Source: CAYFWF01 sp964346815 | GTDB lineage: Bacteria > Acidobacteriota > Aminicenantia > Aminicenantales > Aminicenantaceae | DNA: 64,000 nucleotides | Direction: 5' to 3' | Assembly: GCA_964346815.1 (NCBI GenBank) | Contig: CAYFWF010000055.1 | Span: forward strand, 62,001-126,000 | Part shown: positions 33,713 to 42,388 of the stretch, one piece after another | Position numbering within the stretch: the stretch's first letter is position 1 | Layout of the letters: every line of letters starts with the position of its first letter | Program-made: the position numbers and the translations under genes | The notes under the pieces: generated by a model | Database searches by the model: none | The model's input: only the letters and a program-made list of their open reading frames with translations | What the model was told of the DNA's origin: nothing

Positions 33713-34945
33713 ATGGATAAAGTGAACATTCCGAAGTTGAGAAGGGACATCGACTTCATTCCCACCCGCTATGAGAATGAGAATGTTCTTTTGGTCAAAG
33801 ATTCTCTGGGACTCATAAAGGATCCGGTTATTCTCCGAGGGGTGGCTCTTCAGGTTATCAGCCTGATCGATGGAAAAAAAGATATACAGGATATTCAGTT
33901 GGAATTGATGCGCCTTCGGGGGGGTGTGTTCGTGAGCAAGTCTGATGTGGAGATTCTGCTGAGCAGGCTCGATGAGGCTTTCTTGATAGACAGCACGCGT
34001 TACAGGAAGAAGAGAGAAAGGATTACAGAAGAATACACCCGTCTCGAGGTCAGAGATGCCTTTCTTGCCGGAAAGTCCTATCCGCAGGAGCCCAAGAGGC
34101 TCCGAGCCTATCTCGATGGGATTTTGGGATCGGGGGAAGATCCTGCCGAAAATGCAGAGAGAGAAGAAGTCATCGCTTTAGTCGCTCCCCACATAGATTT
34201 GGAGGTGGGAAAAAAGATCTATGCCAAAGCTTACAACCCCTTAAGGACGTCTTCGCCAAAAAAAATTTTACTGATTGGAACAGGACACAGCATTCAGGAA
34301 TCTTTCTTCTCTCTGACAGAAAAAGACTTTGCCACTCCTCTAGGCCAAGTGAGAACGGATAGAGAATGGATAAAACTGCTGAAGGAGGCGGGTTCCGGGG
34401 TCGTCTCTCCCCATGACTTCGATCATAGGAGTGAGCATTCCCTCGAATTCCAACTTCTTTTTATCCAACACCTGTTGGGGCTTGAATTTTCTTTGCTCCC
34501 CATACTCTGTGGGTCGTTTCATGGAGTTCCCGCTGACGTTTCCAGGCCGTCGGAAATCCCAGAGATGGCTGATTTTGTCTCTGTGCTCAAACAATACACA
34601 GATGAGGAATCCTCAGAAACACTGATTGTTACGGGAGTGGACTTTTCCCATATTGGCCCCAAGTTCGGACACCGCCAGACGGCTTCTTCTCTTCTTTGGG
34701 AGGCCAAAGAGCATGACCGGCTGCTCCTCGAAGCGATCTGCCGGGGGGACCTGGAAACCTTTTGGTCAGAAGTCCAGAAGATGGGCAATCGGTACAATGT
34801 GTGCGGGTTCTCCGCCTTATCCGTGTTGATGGAGCTCCTTTCGAGTAAGAAGGCTCATCTGCTCGGATATGATTTTTGGATGGAAGAGGAGACTCAATCT
34901 GCAGTCAGCTTTGCTGCCTTGGCTTTCTTCAGGGAAGAGAACTGA
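33713..34945 (+). CDS. Memo-family protein (AmmeMemoRadiSam protein B type)
   Basis: 410 residues. The C-terminal 270 residues are a Memo domain, with the conserved histidine segments APHIDLEVGK, IGTGHSIQE, RSEHSLEFQLLFIQH and VDFSHIGP. The N-terminal 130 residues form a helical region (LIDGKKDIQDIQLELMRLRG) seen in bacterial members. The function is unproven; the family is related to non-heme iron dioxygenases and often neighbours AMMECR1 and radical SAM genes, which are not seen here. The ATG at 33713 is chosen because the family similarity starts with NIPKLRRDIDFIP; upstream codons look non-coding. Confidence 0.83.
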   Translation: MDKVNIPKLRRDIDFIPTRYENENVLLVKDSLGLIKDPVILRGVALQVISLIDGKKDIQDIQLELMRLRGGVFVSKSDVEILLSRLDEAFLIDSTRYRKKRERITEEYTRLEVRDAFLAGKSYPQEPKRLRAYLDGILGSGEDPAENAEREEVIALVAPHIDLEVGKKIYAKAYNPLRTSSPKKILLIGTGHSIQESFFSLTEKDFATPLGQVRTDREWIKLLKEAGSGVVSPHDFDHRSEHSLEFQLLFIQHLLGLEFSLLPILCGSFHGVPADVSRPSEIPEMADFVSVLKQYTDEESSETLIVTGVDFSHIGPKFGHRQTASSLLWEAKEHDRLLLEAICRGDLETFWSEVQKMGNRYNVCGFSALSVLMELLSSKKAHLLGYDFWMEEETQSAVSFAALAFFREEN

Positions 34946-34982
34946 AGGGAAGGTCTAGGATCGGGGAGTGATTGCCGAGAGT

Positions 34983-35010
34983 TTGAATTTGTGCGTCATT
35001 CGGATATAAT
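34983..35010 (+). promoter_or_regulatory. Promoter for the agmatinase-family gene
   Basis: TTGAAT (34983-34988), 16 bp, perfect TATAAT (35005-35010); start expected near 35017, 28 bases before the ATG. Confidence 0.55.
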
Positions 35011-35044
35011 TTTTTAACCGGGAAAATTTTTTTAAAAGAGACTG

Positions 35045-35908
35045 ATGACAGATTTCGGCGGTGCTGTAAAAAAAACTCGAGAGTATGAATTTGCGATTCT
35101 GGGTATCCCTTTTGACGAAAAATCGTCCTTTCTCAAAGGAGCGGCTAAAGGGCCCCGCGCCATACGTGAGGCCTCATCCGAGGAAGCCATCAATGCCTGG
35201 ACAGAATCTGGCATCGACCTAGAGGAGGAAACGACAATTGCGGACCTTGGCGATATCGATGTGTCGGGTTCCTTCAAGGAAGTTTTTTCGAGAATCGAAA
35301 AAAAGATTAGAGAAATTTTGGATACCAACGCCTTCCCCATCATTCTGGGAGGTGATCATTCGATTTCCTATCCGAGCGTCAAGGCCTTCTCGTGGAAATA
35401 CAGGAACCTGGACATCCTTCTTTTCGATGCCCATCCTGACCTGTATAAAGAGCTCTATGGCGATCGGTATTCCCATGCCTGCCCGTTCGCTCGAATTATG
35501 GAAGAGGGATTGGCCGGGAACTTGACCCAAGTCGGGATAAGGGCGGCGATCGGTCAGCAGAAGGAATTAGCGGAAAGACACGGAGTGCGCATGATCGAGA
35601 TGAAGGATTTGAAGGAGGAGATCGTTTTGAATTTTTCCAATCCCCTTTATATTTCTTTTGATATGGATGCTCTCGATCCAGCCTTTGCGCCTGGCGTATC
35701 GCACCACGAACCTGGAGGACTCTCCACCAGACAGGTTATCGGTATGATCCATTCCTTGAATGCACAGATCGTGGGTTTGGATGTGGTAGAGGTCAATCCG
35801 GACCGGGATCGTTCTGGGATTACGGCCTCCGCGGCCGTAAAGGTCATCATGGAAATTTTAGGAAGAGCTGTGTTGTTGAAAAGAACAGACAGAAAGGAGG
35901 AATCATGA
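35045..35908 (+). CDS. Agmatinase/arginase-family ureohydrolase
   Basis: 287 residues with all manganese-site motifs: GGDHSIS, FDAHPDLY, and SFDMDALDPAFAPG. The family hydrolyses agmatine (to putrescine), arginine or related guanidino compounds; agmatinase is favoured by length and the DALDPAFAPGVSH pattern, and would match the speD gene at 2.2 kb. The substrate cannot be fixed from sequence. It overlaps the next gene by four bases (ATGA). Confidence 0.9.
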   Translation: MTDFGGAVKKTREYEFAILGIPFDEKSSFLKGAAKGPRAIREASSEEAINAWTESGIDLEEETTIADLGDIDVSGSFKEVFSRIEKKIREILDTNAFPIILGGDHSISYPSVKAFSWKYRNLDILLFDAHPDLYKELYGDRYSHACPFARIMEEGLAGNLTQVGIRAAIGQQKELAERHGVRMIEMKDLKEEIVLNFSNPLYISFDMDALDPAFAPGVSHHEPGGLSTRQVIGMIHSLNAQIVGLDVVEVNPDRDRSGITASAAVKVIMEILGRAVLLKRTDRKEES

Positions 35909-37377
35909 ACAGGATTAACATTTCAGTTTTGTCGCTCCTTCTTCTGGCCTTTGCTTCTTTTGACCCACTCCCTGACAATTTCGAACCATATTTCATGGAT
36001 AAAACCATGAGAATCGATTACTTCCATATGGGTGATGCAAAGGAAGAGAGTGCAACCATCGATCAGGTTTACAAACAGGGGGCTTGGGCGGGAAGTGTGA
36101 ATCATCTCATCGACACCTTTGACAACGGTCGATACTCTGTCAAGGTCTACGATCTATCGTCTGATAAGTTGGTCTTTTCAAAAGGATTTGACAGCTATTT
36201 CGGTGAATACAAGACTACGGATGCTGCCTTAAAGGGAGTGAGGAGGACCTACCATGAGACTGCTGTCATTCCTTATCCCAAAAATAAGATCAGGTTTGTG
36301 CTCGAAGTCCGCGACAGGAAGAATGCACTCGTTCCGTTCTTCAGCCAGGTCATCGATCCGGCGAGTGTTGCTGTCCGAAGGGATCCTTTGGATAATGATG
36401 TGAAAGCCTTCGAAGTTGTCAAAAATGGACATCCACACAGGAAAGTGGATGTGGCTATCATCGCAGAGGGATACACTTCGAATGAAGAGGAGAAAGTGCG
36501 TGCTGATTTCAAACGGTTCTCTGACATTTTTTTCAGCCAGGAGCCCTATTTTTCCTATAGAGAACGTTTCAATATATTTGGAGTTTTCAAACCATCTCAA
36601 CAGAGCGGTTGTGACGAGCCGCGGCGGGGGATTTATAAAAAGACTGCACTGGGAGCGTCCTTCAACTCCCTTGGCTCTGAGCGCTATCTCTTGACCGAGG
36701 AAAACGAGGCTCTAAGAGATATAGGGGCCCATGTTCCCTACGACGCTCTATTCATCATGGTGAATCACGATCGGTATGGGGGAGGAGGGATATATAACCT
36801 TTTTTGCACATTTACTGCAGATAACCAGTGGCATAGATATCTCTTTCTTCATGAGTTCGGCCATTCATTCGCTGGTCTCGGAGATGAATACTACACATCC
36901 TCTGTCGCTTACAACGAGTTTTATCCAAAAGGTGTGGAGCCTACAGAACCCAACATCACGGCCCTGCTCGATCCTGATAACCTGAAATGGAAGGACTTTG
37001 TCAGCCCTGGGATAAGTATCCCCACTCCTTGGGAAAAAGAAGCCTTCGATAAGATGGATTTGGATTATCAGAAGATTCGTCAGGAGATCAATCAAAAGAT
37101 TGCCGATATGAAAAGAAGAGGGGCGCCTCAGGATGAGATCGATAAAATCGAGCAAAAATCGGAGAGGCTTTCGCGAGAACATGCGGATAAGATCGATGCT
37201 TACCTGGCTCAGAGCGAATATCGGGGAAAGGTGGGTGCTTTTGAGGGAGCAGGATATTCTGCACAAGGACTTTATCGTCCGATGTTGGATTGTCTGATGT
37301 TCACCAAAGGCGATAAGGCTTATTGCAGGGTGTGCGAACAGGCCATCATTCGTGTCATCATGCATTATTCTGAATAA
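35905..37377 (+). CDS. Exported M64-family (IgA-peptidase-like) metallopeptidase
   Basis: 490 residues with a signal peptide (1-20). An N-terminal beta domain (25-165) fits the M64 N-terminal module, followed by the peptidase domain with VDVAIIAEGYTSNEE and the zinc site HEFGHSFAGLGDEYY. A predicted coiled coil (QKIRQEINQKIADMKRRG) interrupts the C-terminal part. Secreted or periplasmic protein degradation is likely; IgA cleavage is known only for the Clostridium founder. Translation is coupled to the preceding agmatinase-family gene, though no functional link is evident. Confidence 0.87.
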   Translation: MNRINISVLSLLLLAFASFDPLPDNFEPYFMDKTMRIDYFHMGDAKEESATIDQVYKQGAWAGSVNHLIDTFDNGRYSVKVYDLSSDKLVFSKGFDSYFGEYKTTDAALKGVRRTYHETAVIPYPKNKIRFVLEVRDRKNALVPFFSQVIDPASVAVRRDPLDNDVKAFEVVKNGHPHRKVDVAIIAEGYTSNEEEKVRADFKRFSDIFFSQEPYFSYRERFNIFGVFKPSQQSGCDEPRRGIYKKTALGASFNSLGSERYLLTEENEALRDIGAHVPYDALFIMVNHDRYGGGGIYNLFCTFTADNQWHRYLFLHEFGHSFAGLGDEYYTSSVAYNEFYPKGVEPTEPNITALLDPDNLKWKDFVSPGISIPTPWEKEAFDKMDLDYQKIRQEINQKIADMKRRGAPQDEIDKIEQKSERLSREHADKIDAYLAQSEYRGKVGAFEGAGYSAQGLYRPMLDCLMFTKGDKAYCRVCEQAIIRVIMHYSE

Positions 37378-37442
37378 ATGATCGCTGGAGATCCAAATCA
37401 TCCCGTTGATGTAATGGAGATTGTCACTTTGGAACAGAGCCT

Positions 37443-37910
37443 CTAAATAGGCTTCAAAAGACCGGCAATCTTCTCCAGCCACTTTTTGTCAATTTCAGAG
37501 AAAGCGTCATATTTTCGGCTGTCCACATCCAGCACTCCCCATGGTTGTCTGTTTCTGTCGAACATAGGGATCACGATTTCTGAATTCGACCGGCTGTCGC
37601 AGGCAATGTGGCCAGAGAATGCATGAACGTCGGGCACGACTAAGGTGGACCGTTGAAGAATCCCTGCCCAACAAACCCCTTTATTCTTCTCGAGAACTTG
37701 ACAGGCCAAGGGGCCTTGATAGGGTCCGACAGTGAGCTCGCCGTTCTGAAGAACATAGAATCCAGTCCAGAAAAAATGGGGCATTTTGTGATGGAGGAGA
37801 GCTGCCACTGTTGCCATGCATGATATCGGGCTGCTGGCTTTTGGAAGGAGAGATGAAAGTTGGCTATAGATTCTTCGGTATCTTCCCTCGAGTCTATCGT
37901 CGGTGAGCAT
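37443..37910 (-). CDS. msrC: Free methionine-(R)-sulfoxide reductase (GAF domain)
   Basis: 155 residues, one GAF domain. Diagnostic motifs are FFWTGFYVL, VGPYQGPLACQVL, GVCWAG and HIACDSRSNSEIVIP, which carry the three conserved redox cysteines. It repairs free methionine-R-sulfoxide using thioredoxin-like donors, so it protects against oxidation. Convergent with the M64 peptidase. The E. coli homologue is also called YebR. Confidence 0.93.
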   Translation of the reverse strand: MLTDDRLEGRYRRIYSQLSSLLPKASSPISCMATVAALLHHKMPHFFWTGFYVLQNGELTVGPYQGPLACQVLEKNKGVCWAGILQRSTLVVPDVHAFSGHIACDSRSNSEIVIPMFDRNRQPWGVLDVDSRKYDAFSEIDKKWLEKIAGLLKPI

Positions 37911-38044
37911 GGAATAGCACTCCTTTAAAAGGGGTGCGGGCTGTTGTCAGCAAAAGGGGGGTTGATGATGGGAACCAAAAAGGTGGGGGTTCTCTCCAGC
38001 CCGCGAAAGAGAACCATATCCATTATAACAAAAAAAAAGGCTTT

Positions 38045-38115
38045 GTAAATAAAAATTTTAAAAATTTTATATTTTTTAATTTTGTCTTGACACAACCCCT
38101 GTTTTTGTATAAAAA
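38045..38115 (+). promoter_or_regulatory. Strong promoter with A/T-rich upstream element
   Basis: A 40-base A/T-only stretch (about 38045-38083) precedes TTGACA (38087-38092) and a TATAAA at 38108-38113 (15-bp spacer; a 17-bp reading gives TAAAAA). This looks like an UP-element promoter of high activity. It drives the 65-residue gene at 38275 after a leader of about 155 bases. It lies in a 364-base gap (37911-38274) that otherwise shows nothing coding. Confidence 0.5.
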
Positions 38116-38274
38116 ATTGGTCAGGGCTGTTCAAATTTGACCCAAGGAAATCTTTTAAGAGCTTCACAAAACAACGCAAAGTAAGATGAAAGAGACAGCA
38201 CATCCATTGAAGCCCTTCGTCGCGTTATCGAATTTGGCACTATAAATTAAGAATTTAAACCGGAGGTAAAGTCA

Positions 38275-38472
38275 ATGGCTTATGAATTCACTAATTCCAA
38301 GGGGGTTAAGTACTTCCTCCATTATAAGGATGTGAACCTCAAGGGTGGTCGGACACAAAGAATCTACTTCTTTGCCCGTGATATCAGACCGGGCGCTTTG
38401 GATTCGGTCCCTGCTGGTTACAAAGTTGTCGAAACCCAAAGAACAGGGATGCCTATCCTGAAAAAGGCTTGA
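38275..38472 (+). CDS. Conserved small protein, unknown function
   Basis: 65 residues beginning MAYEFTNSKGVKYFLHYKDV, basic, with the C-terminal GYKVVETQRTGMPILKKA. I have the impression of a widespread small bacterial protein of unknown role, from memory of its pattern. A perfect-looking GGAGGT sits eight bases before the ATG. It has its own strong promoter and a terminator that overlaps the stop codon, so it is expressed alone and probably abundantly. No catalytic motif; possibly a nucleic-acid-binding or ribosome-associated protein, but this is unproven. Confidence 0.88.
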   Translation: MAYEFTNSKGVKYFLHYKDVNLKGGRTQRIYFFARDIRPGALDSVPAGYKVVETQRTGMPILKKA

Positions 38473-38496
38473 CGTTCTCTGGCTCAAGCCGTTTTT
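38466..38496 (+). terminator. Intrinsic terminator overlapping a stop codon
   Basis: GGCTTGA/TCAAGCC (38466-38472 with 38484-38490), 11-base loop, then GTTTTT. The TGA stop of the 65-residue gene forms part of the stem. Confidence 0.75.
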
Positions 38497-38523
38497 CAAA
38501 GACTTTCTGCTGACAGTTAAGAC

Positions 38524-38568
38524 ACGAAGGAGGAAGCGGCACCTCCCCTGAGGAGCTTCTTCCTTCGT
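38524..38568. repeat. Long inverted repeat (14-bp stem)
   Basis: ACGAAGGAGGAAGC at 38524-38537 pairs with GCTTCTTCCTTCGT at 38555-38568 through 13 normal pairs and one G-T pair. The 17-base loop contains a nested CCTC/GAGG hairpin. No T-run follows on either strand, so it is not a simple terminator. It lies between the small protein's terminator and the sugar transporter promoter. Confidence 0.7.
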
Positions 38569-38686
38569 TCTGGCAGGACATCTCCCTCCCCGAGACCAGC
38601 AGAAAGGGAAGAATCCTGTCTCCCTCCATTTCCCAGATGTCTTTTTCATCTGCCTCACATACTGTCGAGTTTTTCCCAGATTTTTT

Positions 38687-38715
38687 TTGACCGGCAGACA
38701 TTTACTGGGTATACT
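38687..38715 (+). promoter_or_regulatory. Promoter of the sugar ABC operon
   Basis: TTGACC (38687-38692), 17 bp, TATACT (38710-38715). The start would fall at or within a base or two of the ATG at 38722, which has no Shine-Dalgarno: a leaderless message is predicted. Confidence 0.6.
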
Positions 38716-38721
38716 CATTGT

Positions 38722-39717
38722 ATGAAAAAACGAGCGGTCGGGTTGGCCTTTCTTCTTCTTGTGTTTTCAGGGCTGGTGGTTTGCAGTGACGGGAAAAAAA
38801 GGGGGGATTCCTTTCCGCAATCAGGCGAGAGACTAGAGATTGCGGTCATTCCAAAAGGAATGACCCATGAATTTTGGAAATCCATTCATGCAGGAGCGCG
38901 TCAAGCGGCAGAAGAATTGGACGTGGAAATTTTATGGAAAGGCCCGCAGAAGGAAGATGACCGAGCCCAACAGATAACCGTTGTCGAAGATTTCATCAGC
39001 CGCGGCGTGGATGGAATTGTACTTGCTCCCTTGGATGACCGAGCTCTGATGCGCCCGGTCAGGGATGCCACCAGGGAACATATTCCCGTAGTGATCATAG
39101 ATTCAGCTCTTCAGGGAGAGGATTTCATAGGCTTCGTGGCCACTGACAACTACAGAGGAGGCGTATTGGCCGCTAAGAGAATGGGAGAGCTTCTGAATGG
39201 GGAAGGAAACATTTTTCTCATCCGCTATCAAGTCGGTTCGGCCAGCACCACAAAACGCGAAAATGGATTCCAACGAACCATCGTCCAGGAATTTCCGGGG
39301 ATATCTTTCCTGGTGCAGGATCAGTATGCAGGGACCACAACAGAAACAGCATATCAGTTGGCCGAAAACCTCATCAATCGTTTTCCAGATGTGGATGGAA
39401 TTTTCTGTCCTAATGAATCCAGTACGTTCGGGACACTCCGTGCTCTCCAGGAAGCGGGAAAGGCCGGAAAAATTGTTTTTATCGGTTTTGACAGCAGCCC
39501 CAAACTCATCCAAGGATTGAAAGACGGCCATATACAGGGCTTAGTGCATCAAGACCCGGTAAGGATGGGATATTTGGGTGTGCGGCAGATGGTCCGCTAC
39601 CTGCAGGGCCAATCTATCGAGAAGCGGATCGATACCGGAGTTCATATGATCACGAAAGAAAATATGGACGATCCCGAAATAGAATCTTTGTTGAGGCCTG
39701 ATTTTATGAAAGATTGA
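38722..39717 (+). CDS. Sugar ABC transporter substrate-binding protein (RbsB/Peripla_BP_4 family)
   Basis: 331 residues. Signal peptide with a possible lipobox (LVVCSDG). Mature part shows the two-lobe periplasmic-binding fold: IAVIPKGMTHEFWKSIHAGA, ISRGVDGIVLAPLDD, VVIIDSALQGED and VDGIFCPNESSTFGTLRAL. Family members bind ribose, galactose, xylose, inositol or autoinducer-2; the substrate here is unknown. First gene of a three-gene importer, overlapping the ATPase start by one base. Confidence 0.9.
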   Translation: MKKRAVGLAFLLLVFSGLVVCSDGKKRGDSFPQSGERLEIAVIPKGMTHEFWKSIHAGARQAAEELDVEILWKGPQKEDDRAQQITVVEDFISRGVDGIVLAPLDDRALMRPVRDATREHIPVVIIDSALQGEDFIGFVATDNYRGGVLAAKRMGELLNGEGNIFLIRYQVGSASTTKRENGFQRTIVQEFPGISFLVQDQYAGTTTETAYQLAENLINRFPDVDGIFCPNESSTFGTLRALQEAGKAGKIVFIGFDSSPKLIQGLKDGHIQGLVHQDPVRMGYLGVRQMVRYLQGQSIEKRIDTGVHMITKENMDDPEIESLLRPDFMKD

Positions 39718-41231
39718 TGCAGGAAAGATTCTCCTCTTCCCCTATCTTACTTCAGATGGAACACATCAGCAAAAGTTTCGGGGCCACCTGTGCATTGGAT
39801 GGCGTGAATTTTGACCTGAAGCGGGGAGAAGTCCATGCACTTATCGGAGAAAATGGAGCGGGAAAAAGTACGCTGGTTAAGATTTTGAGCGGCGCCATAA
39901 AGCCTGATTCAGGTGAAATTCGCTTGAATGGCGAACCTTTCTTTCCCTTGAATCCGTTGTTCAGCAGAAAGAAAGGAATTTCCATGATCTATCAGGAATT
40001 CAACCTCGCATCAGATCTTACCGTTGAAGAGAACATTATGCTGGGAAGGGAAGTCCACAAGATGGGCTTTTTACAGAGAAAAAAAACGCTCCGAGAGGTG
40101 AACAAGGCTTTGGAGCTCGTCCATCATTCGGAGATATCCCCTCATCTCCGGGTGAAGAAATTGAGCGTGGGAGCGAAGCAGATCGTTGAAATCTCCAGGG
40201 CTTTAGTGGGAGAGGCAAAAATATTGGTCATGGATGAACCGACCAGCAGCCTGACCCTAGAAGATACCGAACGCCTGTTTCAAATCATCGAGAGATTGAA
40301 GAATCAAGGGGTGAGTGTTATCTATATCAGCCATTTTCTGGAAGAGGTGCAGGAAGTTGCCGACCGGTTCACCGTGCTCAGAGATGGGAAAAAAATCCAT
40401 ACCGGGCCAATGGAGGACGCCAGTTTGGATGATCTTGTGCAGATGATGGTCGGACAGAAATTTATTGAGATGTTTCCGAAGGTGGAGCATGCCATCGGAG
40501 ATGTCGTTCTTCGTTTGAACGGATTGAAGGGGAGGAAGATGCAGGAAGCTGTAGATATGACTCTTCGGCGCGGCGAGATACTGGGAGTTGCCGGATTGAT
40601 CGGGGCAGGACGAACCGAAACATTACGGACGATCTTTGGGCTGGACCATATAGAAAAGGGTTCTTTGAAAGTCGGCGGGATAGAAAGTACGAAGGGCACG
40701 GCTTGGTTAAGGATCGGTCAGGGGATGGGTCTTTTGAGTGAAAACAGACAAGAGGAGGGATTGGCTCTTTCTCTCTCCATCGCAGATAATCTCACTCTCA
40801 GTTATTTCTCCCCCTATCAGAGATTTGGCTTTCTCAATTTGAAGAGGCGAAAAAAAGCTGTGGAGGAAAACATAGAAGGGGTCAAGATTAAAGCTCAAGA
40901 TCCTCATCAGCCTATTTTTACTCTTTCCGGGGGAAACCAGCAAAAGGTTGCCTTCGCGCGTCTCCTCCATCAGAAAGCAGAAATCCTTCTTCTGGATGAA
41001 CCGACTCGGGGAATCGATGTTTTGAGCAAGGCTCAGATTTATGGAGGGATGGGAAAGCTGGCTGCGGAAGGGAAAGCCATTGTTTTTGTGAGTTCCTATT
41101 TTCCCGAACTCATCGGTGTCTGTGATAAGATTGCGGTTTTCCATAGAGGAAGACAGGTCGATTTCCGTTCAGCGGGGGAGTGGGATACCCAGAGTCTCAT
41201 GACGGCGGCGACGCTTGGACGAAGTTCCTGA
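39717..41231 (+). CDS. Sugar ABC transporter ATPase (RbsA/MglA type, double ATPase)
   Basis: 504 residues with two ABC domains. The first has Walker A GENGAGKSTLVK, signature LSVGAKQIVEISRAL and Walker B ILVMDEPTSS. The second has a degenerate Walker A (GLIGAGRTETLR), signature LSGGNQQKVAFARLL and Walker B ILLLDEPTRGIDV. This is the family pattern for ribose-type importers. ATG at 39717 overlaps the previous TGA; a TTG one codon earlier is less likely. Confidence 0.93.
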   Translation: MQERFSSSPILLQMEHISKSFGATCALDGVNFDLKRGEVHALIGENGAGKSTLVKILSGAIKPDSGEIRLNGEPFFPLNPLFSRKKGISMIYQEFNLASDLTVEENIMLGREVHKMGFLQRKKTLREVNKALELVHHSEISPHLRVKKLSVGAKQIVEISRALVGEAKILVMDEPTSSLTLEDTERLFQIIERLKNQGVSVIYISHFLEEVQEVADRFTVLRDGKKIHTGPMEDASLDDLVQMMVGQKFIEMFPKVEHAIGDVVLRLNGLKGRKMQEAVDMTLRRGEILGVAGLIGAGRTETLRTIFGLDHIEKGSLKVGGIESTKGTAWLRIGQGMGLLSENRQEEGLALSLSIADNLTLSYFSPYQRFGFLNLKRRKKAVEENIEGVKIKAQDPHQPIFTLSGGNQQKVAFARLLHQKAEILLLDEPTRGIDVLSKAQIYGGMGKLAAEGKAIVFVSSYFPELIGVCDKIAVFHRGRQVDFRSAGEWDTQSLMTAATLGRSS

Positions 41232-41265
41232 ACCGCACCTTAAGGCAATCAGTTTAGATAAGGTC

Positions 41266-42243
41266 ATGAAGAAGGAAAAAGGCAGGATTCAAGTATTGAT
41301 GAATTGGCTGGGACCTTTTCTGGGCCTCATCTTGGTTTTGGCCATTTTCTCTTCTCTCCCAGAAGTCCAAGATCGGTTTCTGAGGATATCCAACCTCAAG
41401 AGTGTGGCCACACAATCCGTTATAGTCGCGTTGGGGGCGCTGGGGATGACTTTCGTCATCATCAGTGGGGGCATCGATCTATCTGCCGCATCCAATATTG
41501 CCTTGGCCAGTGTGATCACTGCCTTTGCTATAAATGCAGGATTTCCTCCTTTTTTTGCCCTTCTTCTGGGGATATGGACTGGAGGATTGGTGGGATTTGC
41601 CAACGGCATCCTGATCACTTCTCTGCGCTTGGTTCCCTTCATCGTCACTTTAGGAATGTTGGGAATCGCCAGAGGGGTGGCGAAGTGGATAGCCGGAAAT
41701 CAAAAGATAGATGCGCCGCTTACCTGGGTCAATGAGCTAATGGCCAAAAGTCCCCATCCTTCATGGATGCTTTTAGCTCCAGGGGTATGGATCATGATTG
41801 TTTTTGCCGTGATCCTCGCAGTGATTTTGCGGTATTCTGTGTTTGGAAGACATGTTTTTGCCGTAGGGTCGAACGAAGCCACTGCTCGTCTATGTGGAAT
41901 CCGGATACCACAAACCAAGATTTTGGTATATACTCTGGCTGGCTTGTTTTGTGGCCTGGGCGGGGTTATGGAATTTTCTAGGCTGACCGTAGGAGATCCT
42001 ACAGTTGCAGTGGGCCTTGAATTGGATATCATCGCAGCCGTTGTCATAGGAGGAGGAAGTCTGAGTGGAGGGGCAGGCAGCATTTTAGGTTCCATGATCG
42101 GTGTTTTTATCATGTCCTTTTTAAGAAATGGCTGCACAATGATGGGTTGGCCGAATTACATTCAAGAAATTATCATCGGCGCTATCATTGTGATTGCCGT
42201 GGCTTTGGATCAGATTCGGCATCGCCAAAAGGATGTGAAATAA
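41266..42243 (+). CDS. Sugar ABC transporter permease (RbsC type)
   Basis: About 325 residues with roughly ten membrane helices and the family patterns GMTFVIISGGIDLSAAS, VGFANGILIT and AVGSNEATARLCGI. A frame reaching back to a TTG at 41215 would overlap the ATPase gene; I prefer ATG 41266, with AAGG nearby. ATG 41299 is another option. Completes the importer with the two genes upstream; no sugar kinase or regulator follows. Confidence 0.9.
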   Translation: MKKEKGRIQVLMNWLGPFLGLILVLAIFSSLPEVQDRFLRISNLKSVATQSVIVALGALGMTFVIISGGIDLSAASNIALASVITAFAINAGFPPFFALLLGIWTGGLVGFANGILITSLRLVPFIVTLGMLGIARGVAKWIAGNQKIDAPLTWVNELMAKSPHPSWMLLAPGVWIMIVFAVILAVILRYSVFGRHVFAVGSNEATARLCGIRIPQTKILVYTLAGLFCGLGGVMEFSRLTVGDPTVAVGLELDIIAAVVIGGGSLSGGAGSILGSMIGVFIMSFLRNGCTMMGWPNYIQEIIIGAIIVIAVALDQIRHRQKDVK

Positions 42244-42291
42244 AAAAAACATATCTGAAGCGATCTGCAAAGTCCTTGTAATACTTCAGAG

Positions 42292-42321
42292 GGCACTTGT
42301 CCTTAAATGAGGACAAGAGCC
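42292..42321 (+). promoter_or_regulatory. Stem-loop in the leader of the FecR/DUF6600-like gene
   Basis: CTTGTCCT/AGGACAAG (42296-42303 with 42310-42317), loop TAAATG, extended by GGC/GCC after an A-A mismatch. No T-run follows. It lies 68 bases before the next ATG and 49 bases after the permease stop, so it could be a transcript-end stabiliser or an operator. Confidence 0.5.
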
Positions 42322-42388
42322 AATACGCGTTCCAGGGAAAAAAAGTGGCATGGAATTTGCTTTTCCTGTGGTGTGGAAAGGAGAAAAA

